Shown one piece after another: positions 23,831-33,309 of a DNA stretch of 64,000 bases. Location: assembly GCA_947449735.1 (NCBI GenBank), contig CANFTB010000001.1:62001-126000 (forward strand). Direction: 5' to 3'. Every line of letters begins with the position of its first letter. The stretch's first letter is position 1. Position numbers and translations under genes: made by a program. The notes under the pieces were generated by a model, which was given only the letters and a program-made list of their open reading frames with translations, was not told where the DNA came from and made no database searches. This DNA is from Chthoniobacteraceae bacterium. Lineage in GTDB: Bacteria > Verrucomicrobiota > Verrucomicrobiia > Chthoniobacterales > Chthoniobacteraceae.

Positions 23831-26356
23831 ATGATTCCCCCGACGAGCCTCTTCCCTAAAACTTTCACGGTGCCCCTTCTACTTGGGGTCCGCGCTTCCC
23901 TCGCTTTCGGACAAACGGTTCCCGCGGCTCCCGGAGATTTCGTCCATCAGGTGGCACCGGTGCTGAAAGAGCACTGCGGCGGGTGTCACATGGGAGACAA
24001 GCGTAAGGGGGGCTTTTCCATGAACACGCAGGCGACATTTCTTGCGGGAGGTGAGAACGGGAAGGTTCTGGACGCGGCCAATCCGGCAAAGAGCCGCCTG
24101 CTGGAAGTGATTTCAAGCTCGGACCCGGATGTGCAGATGCCTCCGCCTGAGAAGGGAAAGGCGCGTCCCACGGCTGCGCAGTTGGAGCCTTTGCGGCAGT
24201 GGGTGCTGGCCGGGGGGAAATGGGAACCGGGGTTCGCGTTTCAAAAGCCGTCCTACCAAGCGCCGGTGAAGCCGAGGCCGCCGCAATTGCCAGACGCCGT
24301 CGCGGGTGAAAGCCATCCGCTGGACCGTTTGCTTTCCGTTTATTACGCCAAACGCGGGGTGAGCGCCCCGCGCCCCGCGCCCGATTCGACTTTTGTCCGG
24401 AGGGTGTACCTGGATCTCGTGGGATTGCTTCCCGACTCGCGGGAGGTGGCCGAGTTTGAAAAAGACACCGCAGCAGACAAGCGAACGCGCCTGGTGGACC
24501 GTCTGCTTTCGCGGAATATGGACTATGCCGAGCACTGGCTGACGTTTTGGAACGATCTGCTGCGGAATGATTACGGAGGGACAGGGTTTATCACCGGCGG
24601 GCGCAAGCAGGTGTCTGCCTGGCTCTATGAGGCGCTGGTTTCCAACAAGGCCTACGACGTGATGGTGCGCGAGCTGGTGAACCCCTCCGAGGATACGGAG
24701 GGCTACGCCCAGGGCATCACCTGGCGCGGGACGGTGAGTGCCAGCCAGACGCGGGAGGTGCAGTTTGCGCAGTCGGTTTCGCAGTCGTTTCTCGGACTGA
24801 ATTTGAAGTGCGCTTCCTGCCACGATAGCTTCATTGATAATTGGAAGCTGACCGACGCCTACGGGTTGGCGGCGATCTATTCGGAAAAGCCCATTGAGAT
24901 GGCGAGGTGCGAGAAGCTCACGGGGAAAATGGCGGTTCCCGCGTGGCCGTTTCCGGAGCTCGGCCAGGTGGATCCGGCGGCTCCGCGGGACCAGCGCTTG
25001 AAGCAACTGGCGGCGTTGATGACGCATCCTGAGAACGGCTGGTTTGCTCGCACGATGGCAAACCGTTTGTGGGCGGCGATGCTCGGCCGGGGATTGGTGC
25101 ATCCGGTCGACGCGATGGGGACGGAGCCTTGGAGCGAGGAACTTTTGGATTATTTGGGCTGGGACTTCGCCCAGCAGCGTTTCGACCTAAAGGCGGCGCT
25201 GCGATTGATCGCCACCTCCAAAGCCTACCAGGCTGAGGCCGCTCCCCGCGTGAAGGACGACGAAAGTGCGCCCTTTGTGTTCCGCGGGCCGCGGGCGAAG
25301 CGCATGAGCGCCGAGCAGTTTCTGGACGCGGTATGGACCGTGGGAGGCAACGCTCCGAGGACATGGGACGCGCCCGTGCGCAGGGGCGAGCCCTCGGCGG
25401 ATTTGATCTCCAAAACGAGTTTGAATGGTCGGCGCCTCGTGATTCCTGTGCAAGAGGAACCAGCCGCCCCGAACTCAAAGCCGGCCGGTAAGCCAGCCGC
25501 AAAAGGTGCTGTTTTGGGTGCGCTTCGCAAGGTGATTGAACTTCCCGCAAAGCCGGTGCGGGTTTCGGGGATCATGGAGGAGCAGGGAGCCGGAGAGACA
25601 CGGGTGCTGGTGAACGGCGCGCTGCAACCGGTGCAGCGCCTGATCCGCCGGGGCAGGGTGACGGATTTGCAGGTGAGCGAAAATTTTGAGGCCGGGAAGA
25701 ACGTGTTGGTGCTGGTGCAAAAGGTTTCCGGGGGCAAGGGGGCCGGGGGGGCGGTTTTTGTGGAGCTGCAGTTCACGTTCGGGGACGGCAAGACGCTGCG
25801 TGTTGCCACGGACGACACCTGGGAGGCATCGGTCGGTTTTGCGGAGGAACTGGTGAAGGGGGGCAAGCTGTCGTTGAAACATGCCGAGTTTAACAACGCG
25901 TCCTGGAGCAGCGCCGCGCCATTCGAAAGCGGGATTGTCGCTGATGCGAACCTGTTGTCGCAGTTTGTGTGGGCGACCCAGCCGAGGCCATTGGGGCGCG
26001 CGGCCCTGATTAAAGCGGATCTGCTTCAGCGGACCCTGGGCCGGCCCAACCGGGACCAGATTGTGACCTCCCGTCCTCAGGAGTTGAGCACGCTCGAGGC
26101 GCTGGATTTGTCGGCCGGGCAGAGGCTCTCGGACCTTTTGTCTGCGGGAGCGGCTAAGCTTGTGAAGCAGGAATGGTCGGGATCCCAAGGCTTGGTGTCG
26201 GATCTTTTTGTGCGCTGCCTGTCGCGGCCGCCGACCGATTTGGAAATGGAGTCGGCTTTGGGACTCGTTCAGGGGGGAGGCAAGCTCTCGCCCCAGGCCG
26301 TCGAGGACCTGCTCTGGACTTTGTGTGTGCTGCCCGAATTTCAGCTGATACGTTAA
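23831..26356 (+). CDS. DUF1549/DUF1553 planctomycete-type cytochrome protein
   Basis: 841 residues. A hydrophobic N-terminus (about 12-28, cleavage near AFG) indicates export. The N-terminal cytochrome domain has Cys49-Gly-Gly-Cys52-His53 and the SRLLEVISS / MPPPEKGKA pattern of the PSD1/planctomycete cytochrome. DUF1549 follows (about 155-345: FVRRVYLDLVGLLP, YAEHWLTFWNDLLRNDYGG), with a second haem site Cys327-Ala-Ser-Cys330-His331 in it. DUF1553 then covers about 385-840. These proteins are always found with DUF1501 partners, as here, and are believed to oxidise or sense polysaccharide-derived material; no activity has been shown to my knowledge. The partner starts 18 bases downstream. Confidence 0.92.
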   Translation: MIPPTSLFPKTFTVPLLLGVRASLAFGQTVPAAPGDFVHQVAPVLKEHCGGCHMGDKRKGGFSMNTQATFLAGGENGKVLDAANPAKSRLLEVISSSDPDVQMPPPEKGKARPTAAQLEPLRQWVLAGGKWEPGFAFQKPSYQAPVKPRPPQLPDAVAGESHPLDRLLSVYYAKRGVSAPRPAPDSTFVRRVYLDLVGLLPDSREVAEFEKDTAADKRTRLVDRLLSRNMDYAEHWLTFWNDLLRNDYGGTGFITGGRKQVSAWLYEALVSNKAYDVMVRELVNPSEDTEGYAQGITWRGTVSASQTREVQFAQSVSQSFLGLNLKCASCHDSFIDNWKLTDAYGLAAIYSEKPIEMARCEKLTGKMAVPAWPFPELGQVDPAAPRDQRLKQLAALMTHPENGWFARTMANRLWAAMLGRGLVHPVDAMGTEPWSEELLDYLGWDFAQQRFDLKAALRLIATSKAYQAEAAPRVKDDESAPFVFRGPRAKRMSAEQFLDAVWTVGGNAPRTWDAPVRRGEPSADLISKTSLNGRRLVIPVQEEPAAPNSKPAGKPAAKGAVLGALRKVIELPAKPVRVSGIMEEQGAGETRVLVNGALQPVQRLIRRGRVTDLQVSENFEAGKNVLVLVQKVSGGKGAGGAVFVELQFTFGDGKTLRVATDDTWEASVGFAEELVKGGKLSLKHAEFNNASWSSAAPFESGIVADANLLSQFVWATQPRPLGRAALIKADLLQRTLGRPNRDQIVTSRPQELSTLEALDLSAGQRLSDLLSAGAAKLVKQEWSGSQGLVSDLFVRCLSRPPTDLEMESALGLVQGGGKLSPQAVEDLLWTLCVLPEFQLIR

Positions 26357-26374
26357 CCTCTTAGATCCACGGAC

Positions 26375-27814
26375 ATGAACCCTCTAGAACTCGATCCCTC
26401 GAACACCCGTCGCGATTTTTTGAAGAAACTTTCCGCCGCGTCGCTCGCGGCGTTGATGGCCCCCGTGCCCAGAGTCGGAGCCTCTGCGGCGAAGATTGAG
26501 CAGCCGAAGCCTACCGCGGATTCGTGCATTCTAATCTGGATGGCCGGGGGGATGGCCGCGCCGGACAACTTCGATCCGAAGCGCTACCTCCCCTACGAGA
26601 AGGGGCGGCCGATGAAGGACATTTTGTCGACGTTTCCGGCCATCGACACGGCCGTGGACAACATCAAGATCTGCGAAGGGCTCGAGAACATCGCTTCGGT
26701 GATGGACCGGGGTTCTTTGATCCGTTCGCACGTGCAGCCCGACCTGGGTAGCATCCTGCACTCTCGTCACCAGTACCACTGGCACACCGGTTATGTGCCT
26801 CCCCAGACGGTCGCCTGTCCGCATATCGGCGCATGGATGTCGCGCGTTCTTGGACCCCGCAATCCGGTGATCCCGGCGTTTATCAACATCGGCCAGCGCC
26901 TGGACAGCGGCGAGTCCGAGGAGATCAAGGCTTTCACGACGGCCGGTTTTTTCGGAACCGAATACGGTCCGATGAACCTTCCGTTTCCCGAAGAGGCGTC
27001 GCGCTCTGTGCACCCGCCGGCGGGAATGGAGGGTGGGCGCTTCGAGAACCGCTACAAGCTCTACAAGAAGCTGGTCGACCAGAGCCCCAACCGCGAGTTT
27101 TTGAGTGACTACCAGCGCGAGTCGATGCTGCGGTCCTATGAGAACGCCTATCGTTTGCTGAGTTCGCCGGACAGGGACGCCTTCGATTTGACCCTTGAGC
27201 CGAAAGAGAGTTTTCAAAAGTACGACACCGGAAGGTTCGGGCGCGGGTGTCTGCTTGCCCGTCGCTTGGTGGAGAGCGGAGCGAGGTTTGTTGAGGTGAC
27301 CACGGAGTACGTTCCGTTTTTGCACTGGGACACCCACGGAAGCGGGCACGAAACGCTCGAGCGCATGCACAAGGAAATCGACCTGCCGATCGCTACGCTG
27401 ATTCGTGATCTGGAGGCTCGAGGTCTTCTGGATCGCACCCTCGTGGTGATCGCCACCGAGTTCAGCCGCGACGCGATGGTGGAGGGGACCGTAGGGTCTG
27501 CGGCTTCTGACCAGGCTGCGCACAAGGGCGACACCATGGAGGATCCCAAGCACTACGGCTTGCACCGGCATTTCACCGGTGGCTGTTCGGTGGCGATGTT
27601 TGGCGGCGGGGTCAAGAAGGGTTTCCTCTACGGGGCGACGGCGCCGGAGCGGCCGTGCATCGCAGTGGAAAATCCGGTTTCGGTGAGCGACCTGCATGCG
27701 ACGATTTTCACCGCCATGGGCATCAGTCCGAAGACGGTTTTCGACATCGAGAACCGTCCGTTTTACGCCACCCAGGATGGCAAGGGTTCGGCGGTTCAGG
27801 CGCTTTTCGCCTGA
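26375..27814 (+). CDS. DUF1501 protein, twin-arginine-exported
   Basis: 479 residues. The N-terminus has TRRDFLKKLSAASLAALMA (residues 11-29), a twin-arginine (Tat) motif followed by a hydrophobic stretch. The mature alkaline-phosphatase-fold domain carries CILIWMAGGMAAPDNFDPK, HVQPDLGSILHSRHQYHWHTGY, CPHIGAWMSRVLGPRNP, and near the end VSDLHATIFTAMGI, the same element seen in the fragment at the window start. It forms the usual pair with the DUF1549/DUF1553 gene 18 bases upstream. The substrate is unknown. Confidence 0.92.
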   Translation: MNPLELDPSNTRRDFLKKLSAASLAALMAPVPRVGASAAKIEQPKPTADSCILIWMAGGMAAPDNFDPKRYLPYEKGRPMKDILSTFPAIDTAVDNIKICEGLENIASVMDRGSLIRSHVQPDLGSILHSRHQYHWHTGYVPPQTVACPHIGAWMSRVLGPRNPVIPAFINIGQRLDSGESEEIKAFTTAGFFGTEYGPMNLPFPEEASRSVHPPAGMEGGRFENRYKLYKKLVDQSPNREFLSDYQRESMLRSYENAYRLLSSPDRDAFDLTLEPKESFQKYDTGRFGRGCLLARRLVESGARFVEVTTEYVPFLHWDTHGSGHETLERMHKEIDLPIATLIRDLEARGLLDRTLVVIATEFSRDAMVEGTVGSAASDQAAHKGDTMEDPKHYGLHRHFTGGCSVAMFGGGVKKGFLYGATAPERPCIAVENPVSVSDLHATIFTAMGISPKTVFDIENRPFYATQDGKGSAVQALFA

Positions 27815-27836
27815 GATGCCGGCGCCGATTCATCCC

Positions 27837-27945
27837 GAAAACGGAAGTTCACGCGGAGGCGAGGAGCCGCGGAGGGGGGAGTAATTCTGCTTTCTTCGTT
27901 TAGATGATTTTTCTCCGCGCCCTCCGCGGCCCCGCGTGAACCCCC
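27837..27945. repeat. GC-rich interspersed palindromic repeat, copy A
   Basis: The arms start with ACGGAAGTTCACGCGGAGGC and end with the GGCCCCGCGTGAACC type, forming a long imperfect palindrome around an AT-rich centre. It shares a 39-base arm with copy B, which lies in inverted orientation near 34200; by eye about 36 of 39 positions agree. It stands between the DUF1501 and DUF2007 genes, which converge. It resembles the CGCGGAG repeats scattered between genes in several GC-rich bacterial genomes. Confidence 0.8.
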
Positions 27946-27967
27946 TCTTTTTTAGGGCTCGGCGTCC

Positions 27968-28342
27968 TTAGATGGCGTCCGGGTCTGCTGTAGGCTCCCG
28001 GTCACCGCTTGAACTCCCGTCTTCATAGCTCCAGCCGCATGCGGAACAGCGGTTTTCGTCCTTAGGAATCAGCGCGCCGCAGGAACAGCACGCAAACGAG
28101 CCGGAATCTCCGGCTGCGTCTGGCAAAGCGGGGGGCACTTCGATCTCGGAAAGAATGCTTTTTGCCGCTTCGACATCCGGGTCGGCCACCTGCACCCTGA
28201 CGCCTCCAATCGCGATGGCCCGCCACGGGTGAATCTGTGTGATGTTTTCATCCTGAATAAACGCCTCGATTCCCTGCTGGCTCAGCCGGAGTTTCAGAAG
28301 ATGCGCCTCCTCAGGTTTCCAAAAGGTGGCGATGGTTTTCAT
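27968..28342 (-). CDS. DUF2007 domain protein with C-terminal zinc ribbon
   Basis: 124 residues from ATG 28342 (MKTIATFWKPEEAHLLKLRL); the upstream extension in the same frame is not similar to anything expected. The DUF2007 domain (about 1-70) has the fold-typical EAHLLKLRLSQQGIEAFIQDE with GGVRVQVADPDVEAAKSIL, a putative signal-transducing module of unknown role. A zinc ribbon follows (Cys-Ser-Cys-Gly, then CSACGW about residues 88-106). It is divergent from scpA, with a 192-base space between the starts. Confidence 0.8.
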   Translation of the reverse strand: MKTIATFWKPEEAHLLKLRLSQQGIEAFIQDENITQIHPWRAIAIGGVRVQVADPDVEAAKSILSEIEVPPALPDAAGDSGSFACCSCGALIPKDENRCSACGWSYEDGSSSGDREPTADPDAI

Positions 28343-28534
28343 CAGTTTCTGGAGGATAGCCACGAGCGGGTGCCTCAGGCAGTACAAAAAACGTCCGCTA
28401 CAGAGAAGGGACGGCTTTTCGGTGGACTCCCGGGGACGTGGGAGGTCGATTCTCGGTCCCGGGGGGAGGCTTTTCGTCCGGAAGGCGAATGGCGGGTTGA
28501 GGAAAACGCCCCGGGGCGTATAGGCTGTTGCCCG

Positions 28535-29263
28535 ATGTCCACACCGGATTACAAAGTTAAGCTCGAGGTTTTTGAAGGACCTCTGGATCTGCTGCTCTAT
28601 CTCATCAAGCGGGAGGAGGTGGATATCTACGAGGTTTCCCTGGAAAAGATCACCCAGCAGTATCTGGAATTCATGGAGGCTTTCAAAGCTTTGGACCTCG
28701 AGGTTGCGGGGGAATTCGTGGTGATGGCGGCGAACCTGATTTACATCAAAAGCCGCAGCCTTCTGCCGGTGAGCGTCCAGCCTCCCGAGGAGGAAACTGA
28801 GGAGGAGGATCCCCGGTGGGAGTTGGTGCGCCAGCTGATCGAGTACAAGAAGTTCAAGGACGCGGCGGGCCAGTTGCACGAGCGCGAACTGGCGCGCGAG
28901 GCGTTGTTCAGCCGGGTGGCGGACGTGACGGAGGTGCCTCCGGAGCGGCCTCTGGGCGAGGTCAGCGTGTTCGACCTGATTACGGCCTTCAACGGGGTGC
29001 TCAAGCGCATCAACCAGAAGGAGGATTTGCGCGAGATTTTTGAGGAAAACTTCACCGTTTCCGACAAGATTGAAATGGTTCTCAAAGTGACCTCCAGCGG
29101 CGTGCCCATCCTGTTCACCGAGTTGTTCTCGGGAGTGGCCTCCCGGGCCGAGATTGTGGTGACTTTTCTGGCCATTTTGGAGCTGATCCGCTTAAAGCAA
29201 CTCAAGGCCGTCCAGACCGAGGCTTTTGGAGAGATTGAACTGTGCCGCGTTTTAGCGGAATGA
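28535..29263 (+). CDS. scpA: segregation and condensation protein A
   Basis: 242 residues from ATG 28535 (MSTPDYKVKLEVFEGPLDLL); upstream codons in the frame are spurious. The N-terminal kleisin domain has FEGPLDLLLYLIKREEVDIY and the FVVMAANLIYIKSRSLLP helix, and the C-terminal winged helix ends in ILELIRLKQLKAVQTEAFGEI. ScpA bridges the two heads of the SMC dimer and binds ScpB. scpB starts one base after its stop. Confidence 0.96.
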   Translation: MSTPDYKVKLEVFEGPLDLLLYLIKREEVDIYEVSLEKITQQYLEFMEAFKALDLEVAGEFVVMAANLIYIKSRSLLPVSVQPPEEETEEEDPRWELVRQLIEYKKFKDAAGQLHERELAREALFSRVADVTEVPPERPLGEVSVFDLITAFNGVLKRINQKEDLREIFEENFTVSDKIEMVLKVTSSGVPILFTELFSGVASRAEIVVTFLAILELIRLKQLKAVQTEAFGEIELCRVLAE

Positions 29264-29264
29264 G

Positions 29265-30326
29265 ATGAAACTGCAGCAAGCACTCGAGGCGTTGATTTTC
29301 GCCGCACCGAAACCGATTTCCGTCGCGGATTTGCTGGCGGCGGTCCGTGCTGCCGCCGAGTCCTCGGAGTCCGAGCACGCCCAGTCGTTTCGGGGGGTGA
29401 ACGAGGAGGGGATTCTGGAGGCGCTGAATCTGTTGCAGCAGGATTTCGAGGTGGAGGACCGGGCGTTCCGTCTCATGGAACAGGCGACCGGTTGGGGGTT
29501 TGTGACCAAGCCGGAGTACGCGCCCTGGGTGCGCAAGCTATACCCCGAGACCAAGCCGGCGCGACTGAGCGGCCCGGCCCTGGAGACGCTGGCGATCATC
29601 GCCTACCGGCAGCCCGTGACCCGGGCGGACATCGAAGCCGTGCGCGGCGTGGCGGTGGACGGCATGATGGCCGTGCTCCTGGACCGCAGCCTCGTGCGGA
29701 TCGCGGGTCGCGCGGAGTTGCCCGGGCGTCCCTTGCTGTACTCAACGACGGGGTATTTTCTGGAGCATTTCGGCCTGAAATCGACTCAGGACCTTCCCAA
29801 CGCATCCGAACTGGGCCGCTTGAACCTGCCGAAGGCGGCGGTGGCTGAAGACAAGTCCGGCAAGCGCAAGGATGGTAAGGGCGGGGAGACTGCGGAGCCT
29901 GAACTGCCGCTCCAGGCCAATCCGTCGCCCGCCAAGGAGTCGAGGCCGAAGTCTGGGGACGGCGCGCAGTCTGTATCCGAGGCCGCCCTGCAGGCGGAAC
30001 CGGCGAATGGTGGACAGGCTGTCCCGGAAAGCATCGCTTCTTCTGAGGTTAGTGAAACGCCACCTGCGGCCGAGGCGCCGGCGAATGGGGCGCCTGATGC
30101 AGCGGAACCCTCCGGGGTCGCCGAGTCCTATGAGCCCGCCTCGGAGAAGGTCGAGGCCGTGCCCTTCGAGGAGGTCGCTCTTGTGCAGGAGGCTCCCTCT
30201 GTGGTTTACGAGGAAACGCCCGCCGAGCCGGCGGCTTCCGGCGACGCAGTTGCGGGCGGGGAGGAGAATTTCGAAGAAGAAATTTACACAGATCCGGACT
30301 ACCCAGTACCCCAGGAACCGGAATAA
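29265..30326 (+). CDS. scpB: segregation and condensation protein B with long acidic tail
   Basis: 353 residues. The first 185 residues are ScpB-like: KLQQALEALIFAAPKPISVA, then LRLMEQATGWGFVTKPEYAPWV, LSGPALETLAIIAYRQPVTR, IEAVRGVAVDGMMAVL and GRPLLYSTTGYFLEHFGLKS, giving two winged helices. From about residue 190 to the end is a Pro-, Ala-, Glu-rich region with few hydrophobics, absent from the usual 180-220 residue ScpB. It binds ScpA to complete the SMC complex. It follows scpA immediately and precedes pheA by 69 bases. Confidence 0.94.
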   Translation: MKLQQALEALIFAAPKPISVADLLAAVRAAAESSESEHAQSFRGVNEEGILEALNLLQQDFEVEDRAFRLMEQATGWGFVTKPEYAPWVRKLYPETKPARLSGPALETLAIIAYRQPVTRADIEAVRGVAVDGMMAVLLDRSLVRIAGRAELPGRPLLYSTTGYFLEHFGLKSTQDLPNASELGRLNLPKAAVAEDKSGKRKDGKGGETAEPELPLQANPSPAKESRPKSGDGAQSVSEAALQAEPANGGQAVPESIASSEVSETPPAAEAPANGAPDAAEPSGVAESYEPASEKVEAVPFEEVALVQEAPSVVYEETPAEPAASGDAVAGGEENFEEEIYTDPDYPVPQEPE

Positions 30327-30395
30327 CCGCTTTCCCGACCTTCGGGGTGAGCGGGGAATTCTTTCAGGGCCCCGGCGCCCGATCCCACACCATTC

Positions 30396-31472
30396 ATGAA
30401 ACTGTCAGACATCCGCAAACAAATCGACGCCCTGGACGAGCAGATCTTGAAGCTGCTCAACTCCCGCGCCGACTGCGTTCACAACGTGGGCGAGTTGAAG
30501 CGCGCCGAGGGGCTCGAGATTTACGCGCCGGAACGGGAGGAGCAGGTGTACCGTTCGCTGGCTGAGCGCAACCGGGGCATCGGCGGACGCCTGCCCGAGG
30601 GGGCGGTGCGCGCCGTGTACCGCGAGATCATGTCGGCGTCGCTGGCCCTCGAGAAGGACCTGCGGATCGCCTATCTCGGACCGGAGGCGACATTCACCCA
30701 TCAGGCGGCCCGCTCCAAGTTCGGGGCGAGTGTGCAGTACGCGCCGCAGGGGAGCATCGGGGACGTGTTCGAGGCGGTGATGCGCGGTCAGGCGGATTAC
30801 GGGGTGGTGCCCGTGGAAAATTCATGGGAGGGGGCGGTGAACCACACTCTGGACATGTTTATCGAAGGGGAGGCCCAGGTTTGCGCGCAGGTGCTTTTGC
30901 GAATCGAACACCACCTGCTGTCGCGCGTCTCCATCGACAAGGTGACCAAGGTTTACAGTCATCCGCAGGCCTTCGGGCAGACTCGAAATTGGCTGCGGCG
31001 CAACCTGCCCGGGGTCGAGTGCGTGGAGGTTTCCAGCACGACGCGAGCGGCCGAATGCGCCTCCCGGGAGGACGGCGCCGCGGCGGTCGCGGGGCGTTTG
31101 GCGGGCGAATTGCACGGGTTGAACGTGCTGGAGTCGGCGATCCAGGATTCCGCGGACAACACGACTCGCTTTCTGGTGATCGGCATGCGGGCGTCCCCGG
31201 CCACGGGTAACGACCGCACTTCGCTCCTGTTCAGCGTGGACCACCAACCCGGAGCCCTGTACCGGGCGCTGGAGCCCTTCAATACGGAGGGGATCAACAT
31301 TGGAAAAATCGAAAGCCGTCCCTCCCGCCGAAAGGCCTGGGAGTACTGTTTCTTCCTCGACGTCGATGGCCACGCCTCGGATCCCGCCCTTCAGAAGGTT
31401 CTCGAAGAACTGCGCAAGCGCTGCACTCAGGTGAAGATCTTGGGCACGTTCCCGATACCCTCGCTCCCCTGA
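30396..31472 (+). CDS. pheA: bifunctional chorismate mutase / prephenate dehydratase
   Basis: 358 residues. Chorismate mutase part (about 1-88): KLSDIRKQIDALDEQILKLL and a helical EREEQVYRSLAERNRG segment. Prephenate dehydratase part (about 90-270): IAYLGPEATFTHQAARSKFG, DYGVVPVENSWEGAVN and NTTRFLVIGM with the catalytic Thr-Arg-Phe. ACT domain (about 275-355): TSLLFSVDHQPGALYRALEP and IGKIESRPSRRKAWEY, the ESRP motif for Phe feedback. Converts chorismate to phenylpyruvate in phenylalanine synthesis. Confidence 0.95.
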   Translation: MKLSDIRKQIDALDEQILKLLNSRADCVHNVGELKRAEGLEIYAPEREEQVYRSLAERNRGIGGRLPEGAVRAVYREIMSASLALEKDLRIAYLGPEATFTHQAARSKFGASVQYAPQGSIGDVFEAVMRGQADYGVVPVENSWEGAVNHTLDMFIEGEAQVCAQVLLRIEHHLLSRVSIDKVTKVYSHPQAFGQTRNWLRRNLPGVECVEVSSTTRAAECASREDGAAAVAGRLAGELHGLNVLESAIQDSADNTTRFLVIGMRASPATGNDRTSLLFSVDHQPGALYRALEPFNTEGINIGKIESRPSRRKAWEYCFFLDVDGHASDPALQKVLEELRKRCTQVKILGTFPIPSLP

Positions 31473-31497
31473 AGTCATCCCTGAGGCGGACCAAGCA

Positions 31498-31522
31498 GCC
31501 GGGGAGTTTTACGGACCCCGGC
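31498..31522 (+). terminator. possible hairpin terminator after pheA
   Basis: GCCGGGG and CCCCGGC form a perfect seven-pair stem around an 11-base loop, 26 bases after the pheA stop. No T-run follows the stem, so termination efficiency is doubtful. Confidence 0.35.
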
Positions 31523-31599
31523 GGGCGGATCGGCCCAGTAACCGGGCGATCGGTTCAAAGCTTTCAAGTTTTCAAAGAGCCAACTCTAAAATCCAAATT

Positions 31600-32673
31600 A
31601 TGCAGAAGTCTGATGGAATGAATTACGCGCCGGTGGGCAAGCCCTCGCCGGTGGTCAAACCCGGTGAATTTCCCTTCGCCGCCGTGGCCCTCGACCACGG
31701 GCATATCAACGGACAGTGCCGGGGATTGACCGAGGCCGGCGGTGAACTGAAGTACGTTTACGATCCGGATCCCGCGAAGGTGGAGCGTTTTTGCGCGACC
31801 TTTCCCGGGGTGAAGCCGCTCGGCAGCGTCGACGAGGTGCTGGCGCAGCCGGAGATCAAGCTCGTGGCCTCGGCCGCCATTCCGTGCGACCGGGGACCGC
31901 TCGGTCTGCGCGTGATGGACGCCGGCAAAGACTACTTCACGGACAAGGCGCCGTTCACGACGCTGGAGCAACTGGCGGCCGCGCGCAAGAAGGTGGCCGA
32001 GACGGGCCGCAAGTATGCCGTCTACTACGCCGAACGCATCCACACGGAGTGCGGCGTGCGCGCCGGACAGTTGATCGCCGAGGGCGCCATCGGCCGGGTG
32101 GTGCAGGTGCTGGGAATGGGGCCCCACCGGTCCAATCCCAAGACGCGCCCGGACTGGTTCTGGGACCCCGCGCGCAATGGCGGCATCCTGTGCGACATCG
32201 GTTCGCACCAGTTCGAGCAGTTTTTGACCTTCTCGGGCGCGACCGACGCCACGGTCGTGCGTTCCGCCGTCGCCAACTACCACCACAAGGATCACGCACA
32301 GTTCCAGGACTGGGGCGAGGCGAACCTTTTGGGCAACAACGGGTCAACAAACTATATCCGCCTCGACTGGCTCAACCCGCAGGGCCTGCGCACTTGGGGC
32401 GACGGCCGCACCTTCATCCTCGGAACCGGCGGATACATGGAACTGCGCAAGTACCTCAACGTCGGCGCCGAACTCGAGGGGGACCATCTCTTTCTCGTGG
32501 ACGACAAGGGGGAGCATCATCTGAAGTGCCATGGCGAGGTTGGTTTTCCCTTCTTCGGACAGCTGATCCTCGATTGCCTGAACCGCACCGAAAACGCCAT
32601 GACTCAGGAGCACGCCTTCAAGGCAGCGGAACTGTGTTTGATTGCGCAGGAGGCCGCGGTGCGCATCGAGTAG
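31600..32673 (+). CDS. Gfo/Idh/MocA-family oxidoreductase
   Basis: 357 residues; ATG 31600, with ATG 31618 as an alternative. The N-terminal Rossmann domain reads FAAVALDHGHINGQCRGLTE, VYDPDPAKVERFCATF and ASAAIPCDRGPLGLRVMDAG. The usual EKP site reads DKAP (residues about 111-114) so the catalytic Lys is kept. The C-terminal alpha/beta domain holds the RPDWFWDPARNGGILCDIGSH stretch, where His is expected to act. Likely an NAD(P)-dependent dehydrogenase of a sugar, inositol or related polyol. It is not visibly in an operon; the HIT gene follows after 78 bases. Confidence 0.9.
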   Translation: MQKSDGMNYAPVGKPSPVVKPGEFPFAAVALDHGHINGQCRGLTEAGGELKYVYDPDPAKVERFCATFPGVKPLGSVDEVLAQPEIKLVASAAIPCDRGPLGLRVMDAGKDYFTDKAPFTTLEQLAAARKKVAETGRKYAVYYAERIHTECGVRAGQLIAEGAIGRVVQVLGMGPHRSNPKTRPDWFWDPARNGGILCDIGSHQFEQFLTFSGATDATVVRSAVANYHHKDHAQFQDWGEANLLGNNGSTNYIRLDWLNPQGLRTWGDGRTFILGTGGYMELRKYLNVGAELEGDHLFLVDDKGEHHLKCHGEVGFPFFGQLILDCLNRTENAMTQEHAFKAAELCLIAQEAAVRIE

Positions 32674-32751
32674 ACTGATTTTGCAAATGGGCAGGCGCCG
32701 CTGCGCCGCCCCAGTCGTCCGCGCTTTTTCTTCGCTATTCTCCCGTCATTT

Positions 32752-33267
32752 ATGGAAACGCAGTCCTCCGCCTCCGAATCCCTCTGGGCGCCCTGGCGCG
32801 TGGAGTATTTCAGCGCCCCGAAGAACCCGGATTTTCTCCTGCAGGCGGCGCAGTCCACAGACGACGCCGGCCACCTGGTTCTGCTCCGGGGGCGGTACGC
32901 TTTTCTGATCATGAACCGTTATCCCTATGCCTGCGGGCATCTGATGGCGGTGCCTTACCATAAGGTGGCCGACATGGACGCCCTCAGTGAGGGCGAGCGT
33001 CTGGAGCTGTGGAACCTTGCGGTGATCGCGCAGAAAGTGCTGCGCCAGACGGTGGGGGCACAGGGGTTCAATGTGGGTTTGAACCTTGGCGTAAGCGCGG
33101 GGGCGGGCGTGGCTGATCATCTGCACCTGCACATCGTCCCTCGCAGGGAGGGGGACCACAACTTCATGCCGGTGCTGGGGGGAACCCAAGTGCTACCGGA
33201 ATCTCTTGAGGCGTTGTATGCCAGGATGCGCGCTGTTTTAGAGCAGATGCCGGAGGCGGTCCTGTAG
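32752..33267 (+). CDS. HIT family nucleotide phosphohydrolase/phosphorylase
   Basis: 171 residues. The histidine triad is ADHLHLHIVPR with His123, His125 and His127. The upstream core has FLIMNRYPYACGHLMAVPYHK, typical of the Ap4A phosphorylase-like branch (HIT1), and GFNVGLNLGVSAGAGV contains the nucleotide-binding Asn-Gly segment. A cytoplasmic enzyme cleaving dinucleoside polyphosphates or nucleotidyl adducts. Confidence 0.93.
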   Translation: METQSSASESLWAPWRVEYFSAPKNPDFLLQAAQSTDDAGHLVLLRGRYAFLIMNRYPYACGHLMAVPYHKVADMDALSEGERLELWNLAVIAQKVLRQTVGAQGFNVGLNLGVSAGAGVADHLHLHIVPRREGDHNFMPVLGGTQVLPESLEALYARMRAVLEQMPEAVL

Positions 33268-33309
33268 GGCCGTCGTGTCTCCGCTACGGTCTGAAAACCC
33301 CGCCGTTTT